In this document: positions 17,031 through 25,467 of the stretch, piece by piece
Position numbering within the stretch: position 1 is the stretch's first letter
How the letters are laid out: each line of letters starts with the position of its first letter
Assembly: GCA_040398805.1 (NCBI GenBank)
Contig: JBBATK010000005.1
Location: 67,855-131,854, forward strand
Length of the DNA stretch: 64,000 nt
Direction: 5' to 3'
Source of the DNA: JBBATK01 sp040398805
Lineage (GTDB): Bacteria; Bacteroidota; Ignavibacteria; Kapaibacteriales; NICIL-2
The notes under the pieces: model-generated
What the model saw: only the letters and a program-made list of their open reading frames with translations
The model's database searches: none
What the model was told of the DNA's origin: nothing
Program-made: the position numbers and the translations under genes

Positions 17031-18563
17031 ATGAAAATATCTATTGCGACTTTCCTCCTGCTTGTATCGTTCACGGGTGCAGCGGTCATTGCGGGGACTC
17101 CCACATGGTCGAGCGATGTGGCGTGCATCATCTATTCCCATTGCACGGGTTGCCACAATGCAAGCGGTATCGCACCCTTTCCGCTCACGTCGTACAACGA
17201 TGCATATCAGCGGCGGGAGTCCATCGCGTCGGCGGTCGCGTCCAAACACATGCCACCGTTTCCGGCCGATCAGTCCACACGGTCCTTCGCCCATGCGAAT
17301 ACCCTGGACGCTCGTGAGATCGAGGGGATCGTTTCGTGGGTGAAGAACGACGCTCCGCTCGGGGATCCACGCGCAGTACCTGCTCCACCGACATACTCGA
17401 CATCCTATCAATTACCGAATCCGGATTTCGTGGGACGCATTCCGTCCTATACCGTCACGTCCGACAACGACGTCTACAGGGTATTCGTCATTCCCATGAA
17501 CAATACCGCGCAACTCACGGTGGAAAGTATCGAAGTCTATCCGGGGAGTCGTGAGATGGTGCATCATGCGCTCATCTTCCAAGACACGTCCGACGTGCCG
17601 TACAAGAAGGACCTCCAGGATCCGTTGCCGGGGTATTCGGCCTTCGGCGGGACGGGGTCGGCGACGTCGCGGCTGCTTTATGGGTATACTCCCGGACAGG
17701 GAGCGTTCCGCTTCGCACCGGGATTCGGTGCCGTGATTCTCCCCAAGTCGTACATCATCCTGCAGATCCATTATCCGGGTGGCGTGCGCGGTCAATCCGA
17801 CAGCACGGAGGTCCGCATCAAGTACGGTCCGTCAAGTCTGCGGAGCGTGACCACCGTTCCCGCCCTCAATCATTCGACAACGTTGACGAATGGTCCGCTG
17901 TTCATCCCTGCCAATACCGTCAAGACTTTCTACAGCAAGGTGACGAATGCCGTCGACCGGACGATTACGGGTATCATGCCGCACATGCATCTCATCGGCA
18001 GGTCCATCAAAGCGTTCTTCGTCACTCCGAAGAAGGACACCGTCCACCTTGTCGATATTCCCGAGTGGGATTTCCATTGGCAGTACGTGTACCAGTTCCG
18101 GAAACCCATCCTTGTTCCTGCCGGTAGCGTGGTGTATGGTGAGGCCACGTACGACAACACGGAGAATAATCCGCATAATCCCAATTCGCCGCCGAAGGAT
18201 GTGAGCCGTGGTGAAGGGACCGAAGACGAGATGTTCCTTATCTACATGAACCTCTCCACCTATGAACCCGGCGACACGGATATCGTGGTGGACACGGCAA
18301 GTCACGCAAAGCACGATGCATCGTGCTTCCAAACCACCTCCGTTGTCGAGGAGAGTTCGCCACGCATCGTGGACGCAGATCCATGTCCCGCGCGGGATAT
18401 GGCGCTCGTCGACGCACCAACAGGATTCGTGTTGATCGGATTGGACGGAAGGGTGATACGGAGCAGTGCGTCCGCGACGAATGAGATACCCTTGGGAGAA
18501 CTCTCTGCAGGCGTGTATTTCGTTCACACGGGAACGTCGGTGGTGCGCATCGTGAAAGAGTAA
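17031..18563 (+). CDS. secreted haem c / copper type II monooxygenase-like protein with T9SS domain
   Basis: The 510-aa protein has a signal peptide (FLLLVSFTGAAVIAG). Next is a cytochrome-like haem site CTGCH at residues 38-42 in a short c-type region ending around residue 105. After that comes a PHM-like copper oxygenase module with the likely ligand motifs MVHHALIF, LQIHYPGG and MPHMHLIG. The C-terminal 70 residues resemble a T9SS sorting domain (FVLIGLDGRVI, LSAGVYFVHTG, VVRIVKE). This combination is known in Bacteroidota as cytochrome c-fused ascorbate-type copper monooxygenase-like proteins of unknown substrate. It follows another T9SS substrate by 38 bases and is probably in the same operon. 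The upstream frame start at 16947 lies inside the previous gene and is rejected. Confidence 0.85.
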   Translation: MKISIATFLLLVSFTGAAVIAGTPTWSSDVACIIYSHCTGCHNASGIAPFPLTSYNDAYQRRESIASAVASKHMPPFPADQSTRSFAHANTLDAREIEGIVSWVKNDAPLGDPRAVPAPPTYSTSYQLPNPDFVGRIPSYTVTSDNDVYRVFVIPMNNTAQLTVESIEVYPGSREMVHHALIFQDTSDVPYKKDLQDPLPGYSAFGGTGSATSRLLYGYTPGQGAFRFAPGFGAVILPKSYIILQIHYPGGVRGQSDSTEVRIKYGPSSLRSVTTVPALNHSTTLTNGPLFIPANTVKTFYSKVTNAVDRTITGIMPHMHLIGRSIKAFFVTPKKDTVHLVDIPEWDFHWQYVYQFRKPILVPAGSVVYGEATYDNTENNPHNPNSPPKDVSRGEGTEDEMFLIYMNLSTYEPGDTDIVVDTASHAKHDASCFQTTSVVEESSPRIVDADPCPARDMALVDAPTGFVLIGLDGRVIRSSASATNEIPLGELSAGVYFVHTGTSVVRIVKE

Positions 18564-18635
18564 GGTGAAGCAGGGACGCCCCGTGAACGCTGTGCGTGCC
18601 TCGTGACTCTCGTGTATCGTACGGTACCGTCGCGA

Positions 18636-19622
18636 CTACGCGTCGATGCGCGCCTCACGGAGCCGATCGGGATGGATGGACACGACGCCGGGTTCGCCGC
18701 ACACGATGCCCGCCGCAAGATTCGCCAGCATTGCCGCCTCGCGGATGTCCGCTCCTGCCGCCACGCCCGCCGAAAGCGTCGCGATCGCCGTATCGCCCGC
18801 ACCTGAAACATCGGCTACGTGCCGCGCGAAGGTGGGCACATGCGACACATTGCCATTCGCTTCGAAAAGCATCATGCCTTGTGCGCCGAGGGTGAGAAGG
18901 ACGCTCTCCGCCTCCAATCGTGTCAGGATGTCGTTGCCCGCCTTGCGGATGGCCTCATCGCTCTTGAGCTCGTAGCCCAACGCTTCCTGCGCTTCCTTCC
19001 GGTTCGGCTTGAACACCGTGCTCTTCCGGAAGGCGAAGAAGTTGTCGAACTTCGGATCCACGAACACGCGGATGCCGCGCTCATGGGCCAGGCGGCTGAG
19101 AAGGGAGATGAGCGTGGGAGTGATCACACCCTTGTTGTAATCTTCGAAAATGATTCCATCCAATCGTTCCTGCTCGGCGAGCACGTCCACGATCTGTGCG
19201 GCTTGTTCATCGCTTATGGGAGTGCGCTGCTCACGGTCCAAACGTGCCACGTGCTGATTGTTGCCGATGATGCGCGTCTTCACGGTGGTGGCGCGGTCCG
19301 GTACCGACACCAGAGCGCTCGTATTCATACCGCTCTCGTTGGCGATATCCAGGAACATCTTTCCTGAGTTGTCATCGCCGATGACGCCGCAGAGCAATGG
19401 TTGCACGCCGAGCGAGTGGAGGTTGTGCGCCACGTTCGCAGCGCCGCCGAGATGGAAGGTCTCGCTCTCGATATCGATGACCGGGACAGGCGCTTCCGGC
19501 GAGATACGGGTGACCGAGCCGATGAAGTATCGGTCCAGCATGACGTCGCCGACGACGGCGATGCGGAGTCCGCTCATGGCATCGAGTATCTGCGAGGTGC
19601 GGTCGTAGCTGAGTGAAGTCAT
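18636..19622 (-). CDS. rfaE1: D-glycero-beta-D-manno-heptose 7-phosphate kinase (RfaE domain I)
   Basis: The 328-aa PfkB-fold kinase is the stand-alone first domain of HldE/RfaE. MLDRYFIGSVTRISPEAPVP is the classic N-terminal signature, followed by GGAANVAHNL and the catalytic DVSGAGDTAIA near residue 275. It phosphorylates heptose 7-phosphate at C1 in the ADP-heptose pathway for lipopolysaccharide core. The adenylyltransferase domain found fused in E. coli is absent, so a separate rfaE2 is expected elsewhere. It is followed by nothing on its strand until the convergent monooxygenase gene 72 bases away. Confidence 0.95.
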   Translation of the reverse strand: MTSLSYDRTSQILDAMSGLRIAVVGDVMLDRYFIGSVTRISPEAPVPVIDIESETFHLGGAANVAHNLHSLGVQPLLCGVIGDDNSGKMFLDIANESGMNTSALVSVPDRATTVKTRIIGNNQHVARLDREQRTPISDEQAAQIVDVLAEQERLDGIIFEDYNKGVITPTLISLLSRLAHERGIRVFVDPKFDNFFAFRKSTVFKPNRKEAQEALGYELKSDEAIRKAGNDILTRLEAESVLLTLGAQGMMLFEANGNVSHVPTFARHVADVSGAGDTAIATLSAGVAAGADIREAAMLANLAAGIVCGEPGVVSIHPDRLREARIDA

Positions 19623-19675
19623 GATGCGGCAAGGGTGAGTGAGACAAGTTCGCTATTTCATGCGGTGTTGCAGCG

Positions 19676-20470
19676 CTACACCGCCACCTCTGCTTTGATG
19701 TGAGGATGCGCCTGGTAGTTCACGAGGTCGAAATCCTCGTACCGGAAATCATCGATGGACGTCACCTCGCGGGCGATGAGCATCTGCGGCAGGGCAAAAG
19801 GTTCGCGGGTGAGTTGGAGCTGCGCCTGTTCAAGGTGATTGCTGTACAAATGCGCATCTCCGAAGGTATGGACGAAGTCGCCGTATTCCAGACCGCACAC
19901 CTTCGCGATCATCATGGTGAGCAGAGCGTAGGAAGCGATGTTGAACGGCACGCCGAGGAAGACATCGGCACTGCGCTGGTAGAGCTGACAGGACAGACGT
20001 CCGTCTGCCACATAGAACTGGAACAACGCGTGGCAGGGCGCAAGATGCATGTCCGGGAGGTCCGCCACGTTCCACGCACTCACCACAAGTCGCCGTGAAT
20101 CGGGATTGCGTTTGATTTCATCGATGACGCTCGCGATCTGATCGATGGTCGTTCCGTCGGCTCCAGACCACGAGCGCCACTGTTTGCCGTACACCGGTCC
20201 CAGATCGCCGTGCTCATCGGCCCATTCGTCCCATATGCGAACACCGTTCTCCTGCAGGTACCGCACGTTCGTCTCTCCTCGAAGGAACCACAACAACTCA
20301 TGAATGATGGACTTGAGGTGCAGCTTCTTGGTCGTTACCAGCGGGAATCCCTCGCGCAGATCGAAGCGCATCTGATATCCGAAAACAGATACTGTGCCCG
20401 TGCCCGTGCGGTCGCTCTTTCTCACCCCATGACGGAGTATGTGCCGTAGCAATTCGTGGTACTGGTGCAT
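19676..20470 (-). CDS. thyA: thymidylate synthase
   Basis: Starting at the ATG at 20470 the enzyme has 264 residues, exactly the length of E. coli ThyA. MHQYHELLRHIL, RTGTGTVSVFGYQMRFDL, the catalytic Cys in APCHALFQFYV and the C-terminal YQAHPHIKAEVAV are diagnostic. It methylates dUMP using methylene-tetrahydrofolate. A longer frame from 20671 would add 67 residues with no homology-like content and would span the promoter-like TAAATTGCG, so it is rejected. It is divergent from the CRP-like regulator across a 345-base space with two inverted repeats. Confidence 0.97.
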   Translation of the reverse strand: MHQYHELLRHILRHGVRKSDRTGTGTVSVFGYQMRFDLREGFPLVTTKKLHLKSIIHELLWFLRGETNVRYLQENGVRIWDEWADEHGDLGPVYGKQWRSWSGADGTTIDQIASVIDEIKRNPDSRRLVVSAWNVADLPDMHLAPCHALFQFYVADGRLSCQLYQRSADVFLGVPFNIASYALLTMMIAKVCGLEYGDFVHTFGDAHLYSNHLEQAQLQLTREPFALPQMLIAREVTSIDDFRYEDFDLVNYQAHPHIKAEVAV

Positions 20471-20504
20471 GGTCCGAGTGCGGGGTCCAAGGAAAAATCT
20501 TCGC

Positions 20505-20513
20505 CGCAATTTA
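20505..20513 (-). promoter_or_regulatory. promoter-like TAAATTGCG before thyA
   Basis: Same nonamer as before the transhydrogenase subunit gene, here 34 bases upstream of the thyA ATG on the minus strand. Confidence 0.4.
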
Positions 20514-20605
20514 GGCCCTGGACCCTCCATGCACGGGGAAAAAGTACGATTGTGAGCCTGGTTACCGTCGTTTTTGACGAAAAATCGAGCGTTTTTGCAC
20601 TTCGT

Positions 20606-20623
20606 ATAACACGTTCGTGTTAT
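20606..20623. promoter_or_regulatory. perfect inverted repeat ATAACACG-TT-CGTGTTAT
   Basis: Eight-base arms with a two-base spacer form an 18-base near-palindrome, the size expected for a dimeric regulator. It lies between thyA and the CRP-like gene and could serve either. The CRP-like protein itself is a natural but unproven candidate binder. Confidence 0.5.
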
Positions 20624-20668
20624 GCCCGATTCCTCTCTCCGCATCCATGATTTTTTTTGAGCAAAAGG

Positions 20669-20696
20669 CAATAAAAGACCCGTTTATCTTTTATTG
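20669..20696. promoter_or_regulatory. perfect 10-base inverted repeat with 8-base spacer
   Basis: CAATAAAAGA and its exact complement TCTTTTATTG flank CCCGTTTA. There is no following T-run on either strand of the size expected for a terminator, although a TTTTTTTT run lies before it. It is placed where an operator or the upstream promoter part of the CRP-like gene would lie. Confidence 0.5.
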
Positions 20697-20815
20697 TTGT
20701 ATATTCGTGCGGAACAATGACAGAGCGTAGACGTTTGGGGTAGAAGACACTGTTGGCGAAACGAGTACTCTGGTAATCAACCATCACGGGTTTGTCGAAC
20801 CACTACAAGAGCACC

Positions 20816-21874
20816 ATGAACATGATACTTCTCATCGAATCGAACCGTGAGCTTGCAGCTCACATGACGGAAGTCTTGCAATTGGCATCGCAAGGGGTGA
20901 TGCATGCCACGTCCGGACGGGAAGCGGTGAGCATGGCGGTGGAGCACCGGCCTGATCTTGTCATGTGCTCGGTGAAGTCCACGAACGTGGACGGCATGAG
21001 CGTGCTCCGCATTCTCAAGTCGAATCCGGCAACCATGCAGGTCCCCTTCATCCTTACCGGCGTAGCATCCGATTACGCGACTCTGCGTCGGTTGATGGAA
21101 GCCGGGGCCGACGACGTGCTCTCCACGCCGTGCTCGGATGCTGAACTCCTCGGTTCCGTTGCGGCACGGCTGCGGCTTTCCGAATTGCGCAGGTCGCATT
21201 CCCTGACGGTGGCCAACGGCAGCGATGAGCACGCCGAGGTGATACCGATGGACGGTGACCTTTCCGCATTGCGCAAACATGGTCGGGTGAGAAGGTTCAA
21301 GAAGAACGAGGTGATCTATCACGAGGACAGTACTCCTCATGCCATCTATTATGTCGTTCACGGTAAGGTGAAGACTTTCCGTACGCACGAGCTCGGCAAA
21401 GAACTCATCACAGGATTGTACGGAGACGGCATGTTCTTCGGTCACATCGCCGCGTTGGAAGAGAAGCTTCATACGGATGCGGCTCAAGCGTTGGACGAGA
21501 GCGAGGTGATTGTCATTCCGAATACGGAGTTCCTTGGCGTCCTCTTGCAAAGCGCCGTGATGTCCCACCGATTCCTGCGCATGCTGGCCGATGAGCTGGA
21601 CAGTAAGGACGACAGCCTGGTGCGGCTGGCCTACAACAGCGTCCGCAAGCGGGTGGCGGATGCGTTGCTCGCTCTTGAACGACAGTATCATATGTCATCG
21701 CCGGACCCGTTCCATATCACGATATCGCGGGAAAACCTGGCGAACCTTGCCGGAACGGCGACGGAGACGACCATCCGCACCCTTCACGATTTCAAAGAAG
21801 AAAAACTCATCGATATCAAAGGAAGTACCATTGAAATCCTGAACCTGGAGAAACTCAAGACCATGCGGAACTAG
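20816..21874 (+). CDS. CRP/FNR-family regulator with N-terminal degenerate receiver domain
   Basis: The 352-aa protein has a receiver-like fold (residues 3-125), a cyclic-nucleotide-binding-type beta roll (about 145-265) and a winged-helix HTH (about 290-345, ISRENLANLAGTATETTIRTL). Aligning by eye to CheY, the acidic pair is Glu8-Ser9, the phospho-acceptor Asp is Ser52 (in MCSVKSTNVDG) and the conserved Lys is Thr104. Thr81 is kept. It therefore cannot be a conventional phosphorylated receiver. No FNR-type Cys cluster is visible in the effector domain. Downstream genes on the same strand (eRF1-like protein, Hsp20, PEP synthase) are plausible targets. The ATG at 20816 is chosen over a TTG at 20792 because it starts directly at the first beta strand. 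Confidence 0.88.
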   Translation: MNMILLIESNRELAAHMTEVLQLASQGVMHATSGREAVSMAVEHRPDLVMCSVKSTNVDGMSVLRILKSNPATMQVPFILTGVASDYATLRRLMEAGADDVLSTPCSDAELLGSVAARLRLSELRRSHSLTVANGSDEHAEVIPMDGDLSALRKHGRVRRFKKNEVIYHEDSTPHAIYYVVHGKVKTFRTHELGKELITGLYGDGMFFGHIAALEEKLHTDAAQALDESEVIVIPNTEFLGVLLQSAVMSHRFLRMLADELDSKDDSLVRLAYNSVRKRVADALLALERQYHMSSPDPFHITISRENLANLAGTATETTIRTLHDFKEEKLIDIKGSTIEILNLEKLKTMRN

Positions 21875-21934
21875 GAACATCATCTGACAAGGATCAACCC
21901 TATGGATGACGCGCATCATGCAGACACAGGCGGT

Positions 21935-21960
21935 CCTGCTGCGAGTTTGCACTCGGCAGG
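21935..21960 (+). other. stable hairpin in the leader of the 149-aa gene
   Basis: CCTGC-TG-CGAGT, loop TTGC, ACTCG-GCAGG forms a ten-base-pair stem with a two-base bulge. No T-run follows, so it is more likely an RNA-stability or leader structure than a terminator. It ends 42 bases before a strong Shine-Dalgarno-bearing start. Confidence 0.45.
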
Positions 21961-22002
21961 TCCGGCAGTCGAACCAACTATTCACTCGAGACAGGAGGAG
22001 TT

Positions 22003-22452
22003 ATGTACACGATAGAGACCGCACGCAGGAAGTGCGGAGTATGGATGGATCACGCCGAAGCCCACGTCATGGATATCCATGACATGGATGCTCAGGAGAA
22101 GGCCGCCCGGATGGCGACGATCCGGAACGAGCACGAGAGCCGGGAGCGTTTCGATGGTGAGGGCGCGGACGGAGCGGTGCTCGGACGCCATCGGTCGATG
22201 AACACGGAAAGCGTGAAGAACGCCCGGAAGTCCGAGCATCTGCACGAGTATTATGGTCGCCTTGCCGAGCAGGTACGGGACTATGACGACATCCACGTGT
22301 TCGGTCCCACGACCGCTCCGCAGGAGTTCACGAACTATCTGCGCGAGCACAAGACCTTCAACGAAAAACACATTTCGACGGAGACCACGGACTACATCAG
22401 TGCGCCTCAGATGCTTGAACATGTGCGCAAGCATTTCCATATACCGAATTGA
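22003..22452 (+). CDS. small eRF1-domain-like / host-attachment-type protein, 149 aa
   Basis: The N-terminus (CGVWMDHAEAHVMDI) and centre (YDDIHVFGPTTAPQEFTNYL) resemble a family common beside stress genes in Bacteroidota and related phyla. That family is loosely linked to bacterial eRF1/VLRF1-like (baeRF) domains, which have a similar 'FGP' strand-loop. The assignment is from recall of the family pattern and is uncertain. No catalytic GGQ is present, so it would not release peptides by itself. It has the strongest Shine-Dalgarno in this part of the window (AGGAGGAG six bases before the ATG). Its place between a CRP-like regulator and Hsp20 suggests a role in translation or ribosome state during stress. 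Confidence 0.6.
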   Translation: MYTIETARRKCGVWMDHAEAHVMDIHDMDAQEKAARMATIRNEHESRERFDGEGADGAVLGRHRSMNTESVKNARKSEHLHEYYGRLAEQVRDYDDIHVFGPTTAPQEFTNYLREHKTFNEKHISTETTDYISAPQMLEHVRKHFHIPN

Positions 22453-22569
22453 CAGAGTCCCCCGACGTCACTGCCACGACCGGCCGGCCGGCAGAGGCGT
22501 TCATCGGGATGCGTCCACGGAGTATGACGTTCCCCGCACATTCACTTGTTTCACACTGGGTTACCGACA

Positions 22570-23010
22570 ATGACACTCGTATCAGCAAAGAACGGTGGTC
22601 TGATTCCCTCGGTGTTATCAGACTTCTTCAACGCGGACAATTTCTTTTCTCCGCGCTTTTTCCCCCTCGCATCGAATGAGACGATTCCTTCGGCGAATAT
22701 CAAGGAGACGGACGGTCAGTTCACGATCGAGCTTGCTGCTCCTGGCTTTGACAAGAAGGATTTCACCATCAGGCTGGAGGAAGATGTTCTCACGATCGGC
22801 GCGGAGAAAAAGGCTGAGAAGCTTGAAGAGAAGGATTCGTACCGTCGTAAGGAGTTTTCCTACAATTCTTTCTCGCGTTCATTCACCCTTCCGAAGAACG
22901 TCGATGGTGACAAGGTGGAAGCATCGTATGAGAACGGTCTCATGACCTTGGTCGTTCCGAAGAAAGTCGTCTCGACCGCCGAGAGCACGATGAAAATCCA
23001 CGTCCGTTGA
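22570..23010 (+). CDS. small heat shock protein, Hsp20/alpha-crystallin family
   Basis: At 146 residues it has the alpha-crystallin domain: the N-terminal part is aromatic-rich (FFNADNFFSPRFFPL), then IKETDGQFTIELAAPGFDKKDF opens the core. SYNSFSRSFTLP and YENGLMTLVVPKK are typical of the late strands, and a final MKIHVR is the C-terminal extension. It holds unfolded proteins for later refolding. The ATG at 22570 precedes the conserved N-terminal pattern; an earlier TTG at 22546 adds nothing recognisable. It is probably in the same transcript group as the preceding 149-aa gene and PEP synthase. Confidence 0.95.
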   Translation: MTLVSAKNGGLIPSVLSDFFNADNFFSPRFFPLASNETIPSANIKETDGQFTIELAAPGFDKKDFTIRLEEDVLTIGAEKKAEKLEEKDSYRRKEFSYNSFSRSFTLPKNVDGDKVEASYENGLMTLVVPKKVVSTAESTMKIHVR

Positions 23011-23057
23011 TCCCCGCTCCCATTCACTACCACGTGTACCTATGAAAGGCATGCGAA

Positions 23058-25451
23058 ATGTTGACAGATGCACTTGTTTGCAACCTGGCTGATGTCTCTC
23101 TCGACGACATCGCCATCGTCGGCGGAAAGAACGCCTCGCTCGGAGAGATGATACGTCATCTGTCACCACTGGGCGTGCGCGTACCGCTCGGCTTCTGTAC
23201 GACGGCGCATGCCTTTCGGCGGTTCTTGAAGGACAACGACCTCGTGGAGCCCATTGCGGGACTCCTCGCCACGCTCGATACGACGGACCTCTCGAACCTT
23301 TCTTCGGTGGCCGGCGATATCCGGAGTCTGATCCTTGCCGCGCCTTTGCCGGACGACATGGTCCGGGCCTGTGCGGAAGCCATGCGCGACGCGTATATGG
23401 AAACGGGCGCGCTCGCAGTGCGGAGCAGTGCCACGGCGGAAGACCTGCCCGATGCGAGTTTCGCAGGACAGCACGATTCGTTTCTCAACATCAGGACCCA
23501 CGAAGGCCTGATGTCCGCCATACGCCGCTGCTACGCATCCCTCTACAACGACCGCGCGGTGAAGTACCGTCTGGACCACGGTTTCGACCATGCTAGCGTG
23601 GCCATTTCCGTGGGTGTGCAATACCTCGTGCGCTCGGATCTCGGCAGTTCGGGCGTCGCGTTCTCCGTGGATCCCGATTCGGGATGCGAACAGTTCCTGT
23701 ATGTCACCGGAGCATGGGGTCTGTGCGAAACCGTCGTGCAAGGTGCGGTGAACCCGGATGAATACTATTTCTACAAACCGAACATCGGCACGGAGAAACG
23801 CTCGCTCGTGTACCGTCGATGCGGCGAGAAGGCCGTCATGATGATTCTCGAGACGGCGCGCGGCGCCACACGTCCCGTGGCCACGATCACAACACCGCAC
23901 GGTCAGACCAAAGCCTGGACGCTGACGATGCCGCAAGCCGAGCAGCTGGCGCGGTGGTGCATGCTCATCGAACAGCATTACGGTCGGACCATGGATATCG
24001 AGTGGGCCTGCGATGGAACCACGAACGAGCTGTTCATCATCCAAGCGCGACCGATGACGTCGCACATCGGGGAGGCGAGCGCGAGTACGCAGACCTTCAC
24101 GTTGAGCGGTACGTCGCGCATCCTGTGTAAAGGCAATGCCGTCGGACGCCGCATCGTGAGCGGTCCGGCACGGGTCATCACGTCCTTGGCCGACGCCCCG
24201 CGAGTGAACCCGGGCGACATCATCGTGGCCCATATCACGAATCCGGATTGGAACGCTCTTCTTCGCAAAGCCGTGGGCATCGTGACCGATGTGGGCGGTC
24301 GTACCAGTCATGCCTCCATCATCGCGCGTGAACTGGGCATACCCGCAGTGGTGGGAACGATGAATGCGACGGAGATACTCCACGACGGACAGGTCATCAC
24401 GCTAAGCTGCCTGCCCGGACAGGAGGGAAGGGTGTACGAGGGTGCGTTGGAATGGACCGTCCGTGAGGAGGCGTTGATGAAGACGCCGATCACGGAAACT
24501 TCGGCCATGCTCATCCTTGCCGATCCCGACCGGGCTCCGGAACTGTCGCGTCTGCCGAATGCCGGTGTCGGACTCATGCGCATGGAGTTCGTCATCGCGA
24601 ACACCATTCGCGTGCATCCGATGGCCTTGGTTCGTTTCGATGAACTCGAACAACGCTCGGAGAAGGAGGTCATCGCGGACCTTACGATGAACTATCCCGA
24701 CAAGAAGGAGTTCTTCATCGAGAAGTTGTCGGAAGCGATCGCCATGGTCGCTGCGTCCTTCCACCCGAAGGATGTGATCGTCCGCATGAGCGACTTCAAG
24801 ACGAACGAGTACGCGCAGCTTATCGGTGGCGCGGCCTTCGAGCCGAAGGAGGAAAATCCCATGCTGGGCTTTCGCGGAGCGTCGCGGTATTACCACGAAG
24901 CCTATCGCGAAGCGTTCGCTTTGGAATGCTTGGCCGTGCGACGCGTTCGTGAGGACATGGGGCTCACGAATGTGAAAGTGATGATCCCGTTCTGCAGGAC
25001 CGTGCAGGAGGGTGTGCGCGTGCTCGAGGAAATGAGCGGACACGGCCTTCGTCGTGGCGAGAACGGTTTGGAAGTGTACGTCATGGCCGAGATTCCGAGC
25101 AACGTGTTGCGGGCCGCCGAGTTCGCGACCATCTTCGATGGGTTCTCCATCGGTTCGAACGATCTGACCCAGTTGACGCTCGGGGTGGATCGGGACTCCA
25201 CGCTCGTGAGTGATCTTTTCGACGAGCGCGATCCCGCCGTTACGGACATGCTGCGCAGGATGATACGAGAGGCACGCCTTGCCGGTCGAAAGATCGGTCT
25301 GTGCGGTCAAGCGCCCAGCGATTTCCCCGAAGTGGCGCGGTTCCTTGTCCGCGAAGGAATAGATTCCATTTCCTTCACCCCGGATGCATTACTCACAGGG
25401 ATTCGGAACATCGTTCGCGCGGAGCAGGAACGAGACGATCCCGATTCATGA
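23058..25451 (+). CDS. ppsA: phosphoenolpyruvate synthase
   Basis: The 797-aa enzyme has the three expected parts. The ATP-grasp nucleotide-binding domain contains GGKNASLGEMIRHL and the AVRSSATAEDLPDASFAGQ loop. The phospho-His domain has VGGRTSHASIIARELGIP with catalytic His418. The C-terminal PEP-binding TIM barrel includes GFRGASRYYHEAY and SIGSNDLTQLTLGVDRDS, and ends with a CGQAPSD segment near the catalytic Cys. It converts pyruvate, ATP and water to PEP, AMP and phosphate. ATGs at 23042 and 23051 are out of frame. Placement after an Hsp20 gene suggests control by the stress regulator rather than by carbon source alone. Confidence 0.96.
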   Translation: MLTDALVCNLADVSLDDIAIVGGKNASLGEMIRHLSPLGVRVPLGFCTTAHAFRRFLKDNDLVEPIAGLLATLDTTDLSNLSSVAGDIRSLILAAPLPDDMVRACAEAMRDAYMETGALAVRSSATAEDLPDASFAGQHDSFLNIRTHEGLMSAIRRCYASLYNDRAVKYRLDHGFDHASVAISVGVQYLVRSDLGSSGVAFSVDPDSGCEQFLYVTGAWGLCETVVQGAVNPDEYYFYKPNIGTEKRSLVYRRCGEKAVMMILETARGATRPVATITTPHGQTKAWTLTMPQAEQLARWCMLIEQHYGRTMDIEWACDGTTNELFIIQARPMTSHIGEASASTQTFTLSGTSRILCKGNAVGRRIVSGPARVITSLADAPRVNPGDIIVAHITNPDWNALLRKAVGIVTDVGGRTSHASIIARELGIPAVVGTMNATEILHDGQVITLSCLPGQEGRVYEGALEWTVREEALMKTPITETSAMLILADPDRAPELSRLPNAGVGLMRMEFVIANTIRVHPMALVRFDELEQRSEKEVIADLTMNYPDKKEFFIEKLSEAIAMVAASFHPKDVIVRMSDFKTNEYAQLIGGAAFEPKEENPMLGFRGASRYYHEAYREAFALECLAVRRVREDMGLTNVKVMIPFCRTVQEGVRVLEEMSGHGLRRGENGLEVYVMAEIPSNVLRAAEFATIFDGFSIGSNDLTQLTLGVDRDSTLVSDLFDERDPAVTDMLRRMIREARLAGRKIGLCGQAPSDFPEVARFLVREGIDSISFTPDALLTGIRNIVRAEQERDDPDS

Positions 25452-25467
25452 TTATACGGAGTCCGAT

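Larger units (their letters stand above)
20471..20815. other. 345-base intergenic region between divergent thyA and CRP-like gene
   Basis: No gene was found. The region is AT-richer than its surroundings and holds a TAAATTGCG element for thyA and two perfect inverted repeats (20606-20623 and 20669-20696), listed separately. Short frames on both strands here lack start context and sensible composition. Confidence 0.7.
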
